Shown piece by piece: positions 1 through 32,514 of a stretch of DNA of 64,000 nt. Made by a program: the position numbers and the translations under genes. The notes beneath the pieces were generated by a model. The model made no database searches. It saw nothing but the letters and a program-made list of their open reading frames with translations, and had not been told where the DNA came from. Location: contig CM044318.1 in the NCBI GenBank assembly GCA_024291935.2, positions 87,843,501 through 87,907,500 on the forward strand, given 5' to 3'. Origin of the DNA: Okapia johnstoni (lineage: Eukaryota; Chordata; Mammalia; Artiodactyla; Giraffidae). How positions within the stretch are numbered: position 1 is the stretch's first letter; each line of letters starts with the position of its first letter.

Positions 1-181
1 AGGAAACAATGGTGCCAGTACTGAGAGCTGCCGGCCCCAGCCTTGCCAGCCTCGCCAGCCTCGCCAGCCACGCCAGCCATGGCAGCCCACAGGCTGACGA
101 CCCAGTCCCTGCTCCCCTGCTGGGAACCCTGCTCCAAGGGAGGGCTCACGTCGGGGACAAAATTCACCCCTGATTAATCTC

Positions 182-388
182 AGGGCTTCCCTGGTGCTCA
201 GGCGGTAAAGAATCTACCTGCAATGTGAGAGACCTGAGGTCGATCCCTGGGTCGGGAAGATCCCCTGGAGGAGGGCATGGCAACCCACTCCTTGCCTGGA
301 GAATCCGCACGGACAGAGGAGCCTGGCGGACTACAGTCCAAGGGGTCGCAAAGAGTTGGACACAGCTGAGCGGCTCAGCACAGCACAG
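182..388 (+). mobile_element. Bov-tA type SINE with target-site duplication
   Basis: The sequence opens with a tRNA-Glu-like head (ggcttccctggtgctcag) and runs into the BovB-derived tail (ctacagtccaaggggtcgca, then gagttggacacagctgag), which is the layout of ruminant tRNA-derived SINEs. It is flanked by an exact 8-bp direct repeat TTAATCTC at 174-181 and 389-396, a target-site duplication. It lies in the CFAP46 intron downstream of exon 11, in the antisense orientation to the gene. Confidence 0.92.
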
Positions 389-663
389 TTAATCTCCGAA
401 GCAGGCGGGGGTGGGGCGGCTCTCCCCAGGGCCCCTCCCTGAGGCCGGACGCCCTCCCAGGTGACCCTGCACACTGCTCCCCGGCCGAGTCCCCATCTCC
501 CGCACCAAGTCCGCCAGGGACCACCCTGCGGCACACCCGCCAGCGGGGACCTCCAGCCCGGGCGGAAGAGGAGAGAAAACCGAGGCCCTCAGCGCTCGCC
601 CATCCCACCCTCCCCTCCCGCGGGCCTCTGCTCCCCGCCCCCTGGGGCCAGCCTGGCCGCCAC

Positions 664-20869
<20,206 letters not shown>

Positions 20870-21480
20870 GGCGTCGGCGTCCTAGGTGCCCACTGCCCGA
20901 GGTCGGTTGGTTTTCACTCCGCGGGCCTCGGGGTTGCCTAGCGACGAAGATGGACGCGAGACTACGGGTCGGCGGCGGGACCAGACTTGTCCGGAGGCGC
21001 ATCGCGCCGGCGCCCACCCGCCCCGCGGAGAAGGCCTGAGGCGGGGAGGGGCCGGGGGCGGGCGCCGGGGGCGGCGCCGGGCCGCACCCTCGACGGCGGG
21101 GCCGCAGCTCTGCCCCCGCGCGCCGCCCCTGCCCGCGCCCCTGGCCGGGCTGCAGACCGCAGCTGTCCCGGTCCCTCGCTGGATCCTGGGGGTCCCGGTT
21201 GGGTGTCGCTCGTTCAAGATGCCTCAGCTTCCGGCGCTGGCCCTCGCCTGAGGCCCTCCTAGCCCCCAGAAAGCGGCCTTGTTCCTCAGCGTGTTCACTC
21301 ACGCATCCTGCAAATAGTTCTGTGCCCCTGCCGCTCGCCGGGCTGATCTGGGCCTGCGGGATGGACGGGCCGCCCGCGTAGGGGAGGACACGACGCGCTC
21401 ACCGAGAATCGTGCGCCCCGCCCTGCAGGGGAAGCGGGGAGCCTGGCCCTTGGTAGAGAAGGCCCGGCCCTGGAGGGCGT
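20870..21480. promoter_or_regulatory. CpG island promoter of CFAP46
   Basis: CpG density is very high (cgccggcgcccacccgcccc, cgggcgccgggggcggcgcc) with GC-box-like runs around 21045-21085 and no obvious TATA box. It directly precedes the CFAP46 start codon. A divergent transcript is possible, but I see no coding frame of known kind on the plus strand. Confidence 0.85.
20933..20945. promoter_or_regulatory. RFX X-box
   Basis: GTTGCC-TA-GCGAC is an imperfect inverted repeat. The GTTGCC half-site matches the X-box consensus, and the other half differs from GYAAC at one base. It is 64 bp upstream of the CFAP46 ATG. RFX factors bind such sites in promoters of ciliary genes, which is the expected regulation of an axonemal protein. 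Confidence 0.78.
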
Positions 21481-22449
21481 TGGGGGAATGCCCCAAGCTC
21501 GGGGCAGTTGAGCTGGGTCTGAAAGAGTGGACAGTGCTGGACCGAAGAGGGGGTTTGGACGCCAAGGGAGTGGCCCCTGCCGAGGTCTGGAGGGCGGGGA
21601 CGGGAGAGGCCACCGCCAGGGCGGGTTCCCCTTCCTACCGCCTGAACCGGTGTGCTGGCGCCAGGGGGAGACTGACCAGAGAGCGCGGGCGAGGAGTTTC
21701 CGTCCCGGCAGGCGCGCGGGGTGAGGGCGGGAACGGAGAGCCGTCAGTGATGGCTGTGGGGCTGGGGAGGGCCGGGGGCCCGCAGCACGGAGACCGCACG
21801 CCCAGGAGGTGGACGGGGCATGGCGTCGCCCTGGGACGCTCTGGGAAAGGGCAGGTGACGGGGACTCGGGGGTGGCAGGCCTTCTGTCTGGGGCACGTGG
21901 ATCAGGGCCGACATTTGTGGGAGGGGAGGTCAGGGCTGGAGGTGCAGGCCTGTAGGGAGGTTCGCAGAGGGGACGGGGTGCGGGTGAGATTGCAGAGGAG
22001 GGGCGGGGAGCCCGAGGCAGCCCCGGAGACCCCTGGGCCTCGGGCAGCAGGAAGAGCTTCAGGGAGACAGAGGGGAGACTGGAGAGGTGGTCGGGCCGCC
22101 GGGCAGGGCTGGGTCTCAGGGCCAGGGGCAGGGGCGGGGAGGGGTCAGCCGGTCACACGAGGCCCAGACGGCAGTGAGAAGTCCTGTCAGGTTTAACAGC
22201 ACCCAGGAGGAGGCTCAGGCATAATGTGTCTCTAACAGGGCGGCGGGGGGCGTGGGTGGGAGAGTGAGCATGCGGAGGAGCGGGAGGGGAAGACTTGGAT
22301 CCAGGATTCTGTCAAGAAGTCCGGCTCCCAATGGGGAAGAGACTGGGGGCGGGGAGGTGTTGTGGGCCCTCCGTGTGAGGAGGGGTCTTTTAAAGGTATA
22401 AGACAGCTGAGCACTTTTCAAGTTGATGGGCTTTTATCCATAAACAAAG
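21481..22449. other. GC-rich flank, no gene recognised
   Basis: This is G-rich unique sequence upstream of CFAP46. Long plus-strand frames exist because of base composition, but they have no family resemblance or splice context. Confidence 0.6.
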
Positions 22450-23060
22450 TGATCATGGAAGTTAAAAATCCTGTGGCGTCTACAAAACGCTGCAGCTAGC
22501 AGGACCAGCACCGCGGTGGGTGGCAGCTGTGAATCCTGACAGCCGGCAGAGAAGGGCAGAAACGGGCGTCTAAAACAGCATCAAAACCAACTACTGTGGA
22601 ATAATCAACGAAAGATGTGTCAGTACTGATTCATGGAAAGCTAGAGGCCCCTGTGAACCCCGAGCTCGTGAACCAGGGCTGACCTGTGACCTGTCCTCTC
22701 CAGCCTGATCTTTCCTCTTGGCACCATCTCAGAGTCCCAGCAGCGCCTGTTGGAAATCGACGGTGATTCTGAACTTTACATGGAAACACAGAGGGCCTGG
22801 AATGGCCAAGATCGCCTTGAGGAAGAAGGACAAAGGTGGGGGGCTCGCACTCCTGGATTTGGAGACTTACTCTAAAGCCGGGGTGTTTCGGACAGTGTCG
22901 TGTTGGTGAAAGACAGATGAATAGGCGACAGGACAGAACCGAGCCACACGCGCTTGCCAGATGCGCCATTTCAAGAGGGAAAGGCAAGTCTTGGCAACAA
23001 GGATGCCAGGACAGCCAGGCAGTGAGTGGCCGGGGACCCGCATCACACCGTGGGCAGAGC
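22450..23060 (+). mobile_element. Degenerate L1 ORF2 fragment
   Basis: The stretch ttctgaactttacatggaaa, cagagggcctggaatggcca and ggagacttactctaaagccg is a mutated sense copy of the L1 ORF2 C-terminal part. The corresponding peptide reads ILNFTWKHRGPGMAKI. The upstream patch aatcctgtggcgtctacaaa also resembles L1. It contains CpG-rich substitutions and no intact frame. Confidence 0.75.
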
Positions 23061-24063
23061 TAGTTTGAGCTGGGCCGCAGATAGACTCTGAAAGAAACAC
23101 GTTAAGTGGGTACAGCTCCTTGAGTAAAACAAAACACTTCGCCAGGAGAGGGGAGAGGGCAGCAGACAGGACCAGCGGTCAGCCGATGGGCGCCTTGCCT
23201 GGGAAGCTGAGGGAGACCAGCTGGTCTGGGGGAGGGGTGCTGGGTGTGGAGGAGGGTGGGGGCCTGGGTTGGGGGCTGTGAACCCCAAGTGGTACCCTGT
23301 CCCCTTGAGTCTCCCGCAGGGCCAAGCCGATCACATCCAGGGCTGGAAAAGTTCCCCTGGGGCCCCTGGGGGTGGGAGGCTGAAGGGGCAGGCGAGGGGC
23401 TGTGAGTGCTGGACAGAGGTGTCCAGGAGGGAGAGCCGCAGGCAGAGGTGGAGCGGGGTCTTGGGGCCCTGCACCGGGCTGGGCCCCAGTAATGTGGCCA
23501 GAAGAGCCCGGCATGCCAGCCTGGGAGGAGGAGAGGGTCGTGAGCCATTTGATGGTGGCCGAGGGGCAGCGGAGCAGCTCTCCCTCACTCATCCTCCTGC
23601 CTTCAGGGAGGTCTTCTCTCTCCTTCCCTCGTCCTCAGGAATCAACCCTGGCTTGGGTGGGCACAAGATGGTCCTGGGACCCACAAGACAGTCCCGGTAC
23701 CCACCTCCCTGCTGAGCAGTGTTCTGGCCCCTGTACTGTGGCCTCAGGGGACTGTCCTCACAGGGAGAGTGCCTTTCTTTGGCCCTTCCTTTTGTTTGCT
23801 GCTGGGAGAGTGGCTATGAAGACCAGAGCTTGAGCAGCCATTTTGTGCCAGGAGGAGGAAACCTCCGTCCTGGGTGGTGGAGCCCAGGCTCCTTATGCAG
23901 GCGGCTGCTCAGTCAGGGGAACCTCGCGGGGGCGGGGGGGGGCAGACTTCTCTTTTGTTGACTCTGCAGCTACTCGTTGTTTCCTGAAACACCCCAACTG
24001 ACATCATCACCAGGGCGTTAGCTATGCCTATGGGTGAAGGTTAGGGCCCAAACGCAGACCCCA
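23061..24063. other. Unique GC-rich spacer, no gene recognised
   Basis: No repeat family or coding feature was recognised. Open frames on both strands appear to be composition-driven. Confidence 0.5.
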
Positions 24064-27000
24064 GGGCAGTGGTCCACTGATCCACTGGAGAAGGGCATGG
24101 CAAACCACTTCAGCATTCTTGCCTTGAGAACCCCATGAACAGTATGAAAAGGCGAAAAAAAATAGGACACTGAAAGATGAACTCCCCAGGTCAGTAGGTG
24201 TCCAACACGCTACTGGAGATCAGTGGAGAAATAACTCCAGAAAGAATGATGGGGTGGAGCCAAAGCAACATCACCCAGTTGTGGATGTGACTGGTGATGG
24301 AAGTAAAGTCCGATGCTGTAAAGAGCAATATTGCATAGGAACCTAGAATGTTAGGTCCGTGAATCAAGGCAAATTGGAAGTGGCCAAACAGGAGATGGCA
24401 AGAGTGAACATCAACATTTTAGGAATCAGCAAACTAAAATGGACTGGAATGGGTGAATTTAACTCAGATGACCATTATATCTACTACTTTGGGCAAGAAT
24501 CCCTTAGAAGAAATGGAGTAGCCATCATGGTCAACAAGAGTCTGAAATGCAGTACTTGGATGCAGTCTCAAAAATGATAGAATGATCTCTGTTCGTTTCC
24601 AAGGCAAACCATTCAATATCACGGTAATCCAAGTCTATGCCCCGACCAGTAACGCTGAAGAAGCTGAACTTGAACGGTTCTATGAAGACCTACAAGACCT
24701 TTTAGAACTAACACCCCAAAAAGATGTCCTTTCCATTATAGGGGACTGGAATGCAAAAGTAGGAAGTCAAGAAACACCTGGAATAACAGTCAAATTTGGC
24801 CTTGGAGTACAGAATGAAGCAGGGCGAAGGCTAATAGAGTTTTGCCAAGAGAACACACTGGTCAGAGCAAACACCCTCTTCCAACAACACAAGAGAAGAC
24901 TCTACACATGGACATCACCAGATGGTCGACACCGAAATCAGATTGATTATATTCTGTGCAGCCAAAGATGGAGAAGCTCTATACAGTCAGCAAAAACAAG
25001 ACTGGGAGCGGACTGTGGCTCAGATCATGAACTGCTTATTGTCAAATTCAGACTTAAATTGAAGAAAGTAGGGAAAGCCACTTGTCCATTCAGGTATGAC
25101 CTAAATCAAATCCCTTATGATTATACAGTGGAAGACGTGCCTGAAGAACTATGGATGGAGGTTCATGACATTGTACAGGAGGCAGGGACCAAGACCATCC
25201 CCAAGAAAAAGAAATGCAAAAAGGCAAAATGGTTGTCTGATGTGGCCTTACGAATAGCTGAGAAAAGAAGAGAAGTTAAAGGCAAAGGAGAAAAGGAAAG
25301 ATATAGCCATCTGAATGCAGAGTTCCAAAGAACAGCAAGGAGAGATAAGAAAGCCTTCCTCAGTGATCAATGCAAAGAAATAGAGGAAAACAATAGAAAG
25401 GGAAAGACTAGAGATCTCTTCCAGAAAATCAGAGATACCAAGGGAACATTTCACGCAAAGATGAGCACAATAAAGGACAGAAATGGTATGGACCTAACAG
25501 AAGCAGAAGATATTAAGAAGAGGTGGCAAGAATACACAGAAGAACTATACAAAAAAGATCTTCACCACCCAGATAATCACGATGGTGAGATCACTCACCT
25601 AGAGCCAGACATCCTGGAATGTAAAGTCAAGTGGGCCTTAGGAAGCATCACTGCAAACAATGCTAGTGGAGGTGATGGAATTCCACTTGAGCTATTTCAA
25701 ATCCTAAAAGATAATGCTGTGAAAGTGCTGCACTCAATATACCTGCAAATTTTGTAAACTCAGCAGTCTCCACAGGACTGGAAAAGGTCAGTGTTCATTC
25801 CAATCCCAAAGAAAGGCAATGCCAAAGAATGCTCAAACTACTGCACAATTGCACATCTCACATGCTAGTAAAATAATGCTCAAATTCTCCAAGCCAGGCT
25901 TCAACAGTACATGATCCATGAAATTCCAGAAGTTCAAGCTGGATTTAGAAAAGGCAGAGGAACCAGAGATCAAATTGCCAACATCCGCTGGATCATCGAT
26001 AAAGCAAGAGAGTTCCAGAAAAACATCTACTTCTGCTTTATTGACTTTGCCAAAGCCTTTGACTGTGTGGATCACAATAAACTGTGGAAAATTCTTTAAG
26101 AGATGGGAATACCAGACCACCTGATCTGCCTTCTGTGAGAAATCTGTATGCATGTCAGGAAGCTACAGTTAGAACTGCACATGGAACAACAGACTGGTTC
26201 CACATAGGAAAAGGAGTCCATCAGGGCTGTATATTGTCACCCTGCTTTATTTAACTTCTATGCAGAGTACATCATGAGAAACGCTGAGCTGGATGAAGCA
26301 CAAGCTAGAATCAAGATTGCCGGGAGAAATATCAATAACCTCAGATATGCAGATGACAGCACACTTACAGCAGAAAGTGAAGAAGAACTAAAGAGCCTCT
26401 TGATGAAAGTGAAAGAGGAGAGTGAAAAAGCCAGCTTAAAACTCAACATTTGGAAAACTAAGATCATGGCGTCCGGTCCCATCACTTCATGGCAAATAGA
26501 TGGGGAAACAATAGAAACAGTGAGAGACTTTATTTTGGGGGGCTCCAAAATCACCACAGATGGTGACTTCAGCCATGAAATTAAAAGACGCTTGCTCCTT
26601 GGAAGAAAATTTATGACCAAACTAGACAGCATATTAAAAAGCAGAGACATTACTTTGGTAACAAAGGTCCGTCTAGTCAAGGCTATGGTTTTTCCAGTGG
26701 TCATGTATGGATGTGAGAGTTGGACGGTGAAGAAAGCTGAGCACTGAAGAATTGATGCTTTGGAACTGTGGTGTTGGAGAAGACTCTTGAGAGTCCCTTG
26801 GACTGCAAGGAGATTGAACCAGTCCATCCTAAAGGAGATCAGTCCTGGGTGTTCATTGGAAGGACTGATGAAGCTGAAACTCCAATCCTTTGGCCACCTG
26901 ATGTGAAGAGCTGACTCACTGGAAAAGACCCTGATGTTGGGAAAGATTGAAGATGGGAGGAGAAGGGGATGACAGAGGATGAGGTGGCTGGATGGCATCA

Positions 27001-27123
27001 TCGACTCAATGGACATGAGTTTGAGTAAACTCTGGGAGTTGGTGATGGACAGGGAGGCCTGGCGTGCTGCAGTCCATGGGGTCGCAAAGAGTCGGACATG
27101 ACTGAGCGACTGAACTGAACTGA
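24064..27123 (+). mobile_element. BovB (RTE) LINE, nearly full length, inactive
   Basis: This copy of about 3.06 kb runs from the 5' region to the cgactgaactgaactgaa tail. The apurinic endonuclease part shows VYAPTSNAEEAE, the catalytic IIGDWNAKVGSQ and the GSDHELLIVKFRL motif. The reverse transcriptase shows AGFRKGRGTRDQIANI, FAKAFDCVDHNKL and NNLRYADDSTL. The frame is broken by a frameshift near 24570, a stop at 25755, damage between 25758 and 25910, a stop at 26097, frame loss around 26100-26270 and a stop at 26745. It therefore encodes no functional protein. A 290-codon antisense frame at 26258-27130 is a recurrent shadow of the BovB coding strand. BovB is known for horizontal transfer between squamates and ruminants. 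Confidence 0.96.
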
Positions 27124-28119
27124 AGGGCAATGGGAGGAAGGGGCAGACATCTGACTCATTTCTGACAGAGTTTTCTTAGGTAAAGTTTTGAGCCCAGTGC
27201 CTGATAAAATACGGATACACAGGTCCATGCACGAGAAAAGCTCCCTCTGGATTTCACTTTGAATCCTAAATACAGTTCTTCCTCGGGTCCAGAGCCGTGC
27301 ACCACCTTGAAGGGAGAAGGCTCAAGTCCCTGCCGAATTAGCCAGCGATTAGTCCTCACAGATGGTTCTCAAACGAGTCTTTGTTTATTCATAAAGACAT
27401 CAGGCACCATGTGCACAGTAGTTATAAAATATTTATTGCCACCAAGGAAGTGTCTCACAGACATTGTGTAGTAAGAGACTTCCAGAGTCCTAGAGTATTA
27501 AATATTAAACTCATGTTTCCAGTTTTGCAGCCGCCTTAAACGTTGAGAAGACCAGAAAGCTAAGTTAGTTTTGCGGGTGGTGTGTCATTTAGCAAAGGCA
27601 TTTCAGGTCAGCCTTGCTCTTTGCTTTATTTGCCCAAACATCAAGTTGGAAATTGTGGGACACCACGCATTTGCCCCTGGAATTCCCCTCCCCTCCCTCC
27701 AAACGCGGGCCGCCTGGAGGCGCCCGGACAGAAGGGCCCGGCGTCTGCCCAGGGGGCCCACAGGCCTGTCCTCGCCTGCTCGCCGGCCCCTCACCGCCGG
27801 GTCGACTCAGACTCACCTGCACCCACCTGCACCCACCAGGAGCAGGACGCCCCTGGGCACCTGCCGGGTGCGGTAGGCGCGGCATCAGAGCAGCATCGGG
27901 CCACCGTGTGTGGCACGGAGGTCTGCCGCGTCGTTGGCAAGGGTGGGTGAGGGTAACACAGGGCCCCGGGGGCGCCTCCCACAGGGTGAGGGTGGGGGTG
28001 GGGGAGAGGAGGGGAGGACCTGGTGGCAGCCGGAGCTCCAGCTGCCGAGGGAGGGAAGGCCCTGCTCCTGCGGACATCTGACCTGCCATCTGTGCCTCAC
28101 CCTGGAGCGTAAGGTTGTT
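27124..28119. other. Unique sequence, no gene recognised
   Basis: There is an AT-richer patch up to about 27560, then a GC-rich stretch. No family was recognised. Confidence 0.5.
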
Positions 28120-28890
28120 CTGTGCTTTCTTCTCAAACAGATAATTTGGAAACTTCTCTTTTTCCCTTTTTTCCTCGTACTCTTGAATGTTGTAATTACG
28201 TCTTTCTTAAAGGTTCTCTAGAGCTTGTGAAACTGAACATTTTCTTTCTTGTTTTGAGCTGGTGTGTGATGTGTGTATACGTTTCTGTGTGTGTGTGGTC
28301 TGTGTGGATGCTTGCGTGTGCATATATGTTCAGGCATCTATGGGTGTGTGTGTACATGCATATGGGTGCGCACGCGTGAGGGTGTTGTGGCTCTTTGACA
28401 ACACCCTCGTCTGTGGTAACCGGCTCCTCCTGACTCAGTTTGTTAATTTATATTTTCCTAGAAAAACGTTCATTTCACCCAAGTTGTAATATGCGTGCGG
28501 TTGAACAAAGCAGTCATTCATGCTTGTTTTCCGTTTGCTCTGTGTCTAGGGCTATTTTCTGCTTCTGATTTCCTGATTTTGTGTGTCTCTCTTCTTCTTG
28601 GTTGTTAGCTAACTTATTTTTTACTTTACTCTTTTCGTTCTTTAAAGAACCAACTTTTAGATTCATCGGTCTGATCATTCTCTGTTCTTTAAGTCACTTC
28701 CTCTTTAGTTCTTATCTCATCCTTCTGTCTGCTTAACTTAGCTGTATTTTTAGTTCTTGAATTGGGTGAAAGAGTTATTATTTTCACCTTTTCTTGTTAA
28801 TTAATATAAGTAAAAAAGGGTGAATTTTCATCTGGGCACTCTACTAGCTGTATCCCATGATTTGTGACATGTAGTATAGAGCTTGATTCT
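28120..28890 (-). mobile_element. Degenerate L1 fragment, antisense, with GT-rich patch
   Basis: The plus strand between about 28600 and 28880 (tctttaaagaaccaactttt, cttgttaattaatataagta, ctgtatcccatgatttgtga) is reverse-complement L1 ORF2. A GT-rich simple stretch lies at about 28260-28385. The left boundary is uncertain. Confidence 0.65.
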
Positions 28891-29660
28891 GTAATAGCTG
28901 GTGGGGGTAGGGTGCCCGTTGCCGAGGAGACTGGTGGATGCCCATGAGGTCTGAGGCTGGAGGACCTGGGATCCCGCTGACGGGCGGGGACAGTGAATCA
29001 GGTTCCACGTCAGATCTGCAGCTGGTGCGCATCACACGGGACGATGACAGCATCTCCTGAGGTCACTTCTCTGCCCGCCCGCCATCCCCTTTCCACAGGG
29101 TAACCCCTGACCTCCCAGGCCGCGTGGCCTGGGGGTCACAACTGAGCTCCCGGAGCTCCACCTGCCACCCAGGCAGGCGAGGGTAGGGCCCGGTGTTGAC
29201 AGTCAGAGCCCTCAGCTGCCTCATCTCCCAAGTCGGGTGGATTCTCTCGAGCGGTGAGGTCTCCCAGGATGGCCTCCTAGACCTTCTGTCCTGAAGGAGT
29301 CTTTCTTCTCTGGCTCAGTAGTTTCTTATGGAAGTTGGAAGTTGTTTGCGTCCTGCTGCTTTAGCTCCTCTGTGAGCAGAGAGCGCCGGCCCAGCGGCAC
29401 CTGCCCTGTGTTTCCCGAGGCTCCTCCCAGCCCAGGTGCACATGCGTCCTCGAGACAGCCCCGCGGGCGCCCAACACGTGTCAGTTAGAACCTAGTACCG
29501 TCGCTGCAGCCGCCCCTTTGAGAGCACGGTGCCCCGTGTCCTGCCTGCATCTCTGCGCTCCCCACGGGCTTCCTTGCCTTCGCTGCCTCTGGTCCTGCAT
29601 CACGTGCGCATGGGTGTTGGTGGCCTGCCGTCCCTGCTGCAGGACTTTGTGGTATAGGTC
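28891..29660. other. Unique sequence, no gene recognised
   Basis: This is moderately GC-rich DNA with no repeat family or coding feature recognised. Confidence 0.5.
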
Positions 29661-30260
29661 CGGGTGTTATAAACAAGGTTACCACAAGCTCACATGGTGT
29701 GCCTTGGGCGAGTGTTTTCATCTCTTTGGGGGAAAAGCTGAGCAGCAGGAGGCTGAGGTCCAGGGCGGGTACATGGTCGCTTCACAAAAATCGCAAACCC
29801 TTTCCCGAAAGACTGCACCAGTTTTCACACCACCAAGGCTGGAGGATGCCTGGTCCCCAGAATTCCCTGGCTATTGGGTGACCCTTGTTCCTGTCTATGG
29901 TTTTAACTGTTCTCGCAGGTGTGAAATGGCATTTCATCGTGAGCTTGCATTTGAGCTTGCATTTCCTTAGTGATGAGTGATGTTGACCACGCTGCCTGTG
30001 CTTTTGGGCCTTTGTATGTCTGACTGTGAAGTGTCTGGACACCCTGGCTTCCTCGAGAACTGCTCCTTGCACCCGGGGTTTCGGGTCATTAGCACAGAAC
30101 TGCTGACACAGTCCAGGAGCCGTAATTTTCTGCGTCTGTAGTTAGTCTCCCCTTCCCGGAGCTAATTTTGTATGTTGACTTTTCCTTTGATTTTTTCCTT
30201 GATTCAATTATCAGTTTGTTTAGAGAGTTCGTTATTATTATTTTGCCTTTTTTAAAAAAG
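29661..30260 (-). mobile_element. Degenerate L1 fragment, antisense
   Basis: Features such as gactgcaccagttttcacac, aggtgtgaaatggcatttca and tgcatttccttagtgatgag follow the order of the reverse-complement L1 3' region (tgcaccagtttacattcccac, gtgtgagatggtatctcat). It is old and rich in substitutions. Confidence 0.7.
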
Positions 30261-31085
30261 AAAGCTACAACAGTAGTGACCCAGCTGGCTCCAAGGGCCC
30301 TGCGAAGACCCCAGCCCACCAGGACATTCATCGGAGGGAAGAGGCTGGTGTCCGGGTGCGGGACAAGCCCAGGCTCAGGGGAGGGTCAGGGCCAGGCCCT
30401 CTACTCGCTGCTCTGTCCAGCTGTGCTCACACTGTTCACACCCGTGGTGGCCACTTGTGCCCCCGAGAGTGTCACTCCAGTCTGGGTAGCCGGGGGTGGG
30501 GAGGGACTGACTGCCTGCCCCCCCTAATCGCCAGCCAGTGGAGCCCAGTCATCCTAAGCCCAGGAACCAGGGGGGCACAGAGGGTGGATCCCTAGGGTGC
30601 CCTGAAGTGGGGATCAGGTCACCGGGGTTTGGTGGAGACCTGAAGGCAAGTGTGGGGGTAAAAGGCCTCCCAGTGGGAGGGGCTTGGGGGCCCCAGTAGG
30701 CTGCGTCCTCGAGATGAGTTGAGAAGCCCGTGACCTTCCTGGTGGGTCAGAGCTGGATGGGGGAAGGTGACAGTCGTGGACCGTGTCCTGGCAGGTTTGG
30801 TCTGGACGCTGAGGTTGTGCGTCAGGGTTGAGCTTCAGGTGTGATCTGGCCGAGGTTCGTTACAAATCTGGCCCCACAGTTTCTGGGCCCCCATGGAGAC
30901 TCCCGTCCTTAGATCAGTGGAGCCTGGGGCTCCTGTTCACGTGCTCAGCGCCCTGATTCCAGCAGCGCCTCCAGGAGATCACACGTCCCTTGCTTCTGGC
31001 CGAGCCTAGTCGCACAGAAACCAGGAAACCTTCCCCTGCAGGCACGTCCTCCTCGGGGTCAGGAGGAGCCCTCAGAACCCAGCTG
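30261..31085. other. Unique sequence, no gene recognised
   Basis: This is G-rich spacer DNA. No feature is supported. Confidence 0.5.
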
Positions 31086-31770
31086 GGGCCATCACGGATG
31101 ATATGCTAAAACAAGAAGACAAAACCCAATAAAGTAGAAAAGCCTCACATACAATTTTAGAGCAGAAACGAAGATATGGATGAATAACACGGAAGCAAAC
31201 ATAAATGTGTAATAAGACCAATTTAATACGAGAGAAAGAGACCAAACCCTCCGATGGGATGAAAAAGACTCAAATTGGAGTGCAAAGCAAACCTAGTTAC
31301 TCGCTGTTGAAAGAAGCACACAACTGAGTGACCCGGGAAGCTTGAACATAAAAGTGGAGACAAAGGCCGGAGAGAAAATGCAGGAGACGGAGAGCCGGAG
31401 AAGGAAGGAGAAAGCTGAGGCAGCGTCCGGGGTCAGGCAAGGTCAGCATTAAGTCTGAAAAGACCAGTCGAGAAAGAAGAGAAGCATTAATATGGGAGAC
31501 TTTAATTCTGCCTCAGTTAAGGACAGATCAAGCAGACAAATGTAAGATTTTATATATTAATGAGGCCTCAGATTCAGATATCTATCTATAATATACACAT
31601 ATCCTGCTGAAAATAGAGAATAAACTTTTTTTTCAAGTACCCAGGGAACATTCAATTATTTGATCATGAATTGGGTTACCAAAAATCCCTCAGTATAGTC
31701 TCCCAAAGTAGAGACAGCAGAGACACTGTCTGATCATAAGACAAAGCACATCTAGAACTCAGCCATTCTA
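31086..31770 (+). mobile_element. Degenerate L1-like LINE, sense
   Basis: This is an A-rich tract with L1-like text (aatatgggagactttaattc, caatcaagcagacaaatgta-like, attcaattatttgatcatga). It continues after the SINE at 31771-31988. The family assignment is approximate. Confidence 0.6.
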
Positions 31771-31988
31771 GGGGCTTCCCAGGTGGCCCTGGTGGTAAAG
31801 AACCCACCCGCCAAAGCAGGAGACATGAGAGATGCAGGCTGCATCCCTGGGTTGGGAAGATCCCCTGGAGGAGGCAATGGCCACCCACTCCAGTGTTCTT
31901 GCCTGGAGAATCCCATGGACAGAGGAGCCTAGGGGTCCATGGGATCTCAAAGAGTCAGACATGACTGAAGCGACTTAGCATGCACGCA
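31771..31988 (+). mobile_element. Bov-tA type SINE
   Basis: A tRNA-like head (ggggcttcccaggtggccct, gtggtaaagaacccacccgc) is followed by the body (gatcccctggaggaggcaat) and the BovB-like tail (tcaaagagtcagacatgact). It splits an older L1. Confidence 0.95.
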
Positions 31989-32303
31989 TATTTTAAACAA
32001 CTCTCAGATTCAAGAAGAAATCAAAACTTAAATCTGTTAAATAGAGTATTTCAAAATAACCAGAGGGGAGGTCGTGCACCTTCTTGCCAAAGACAGTGCT
32101 TGAAAGTAAAATAAATGCTTGTAATTATAAACCAAGCATAATATTAGCTTCCAACCCAAGATTTAGAAAAGAATGACCTTAACCTAAGAAAAATGCAAGG
32201 AAATAATTAAGATAATAATAGGCAATAATTAGAAAACAGAAGCACCAAAGCAGTGATAAATAAATTAAACACATGGTTAGCCTGTCACCAATTAAGGAAA
32301 ATT
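31989..32303 (+). mobile_element. Degenerate L1-like LINE, continued
   Basis: A-rich L1-like sequence resumes after the SINE (ttcaagaagaaatcaaaact, acccaagatttagaaaagaa). Confidence 0.55.
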
Positions 32304-32514
32304 GAAGTGAAGTGAAGTCGTCGCTCAGTCGTGTCCGACTCTTTGTGACCCCATGGACTGTAGCCTACTGGGCTCCTCCGTCCATGGGATTTTCCAGGCA
32401 AGAGTACTGGAGTGGGTCGCCAGTGCCTTTTCCAGGGGATCTTCCCAACCCAGGGATCGAACCCACGTCTCCCGAATTGTAGGCAGACGCTTTACCATCT
32501 GAGCCACAAGGGAG
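32304..32514 (-). mobile_element. Bov-tA type SINE
   Basis: The reverse-complement SINE begins with the gaagtgaagtgaagtcgtcg tail and ends with the head tttaccatctgagccacaag. It is inserted in the L1 of 31086-33240. Confidence 0.95.

Noticed and set aside
20886..21251. Plus-strand frame divergent from CFAP46 as a new gene
   Set aside because: It falls in the CpG island, is Arg/Pro/Gly-rich by composition, and no downstream exon is visible.
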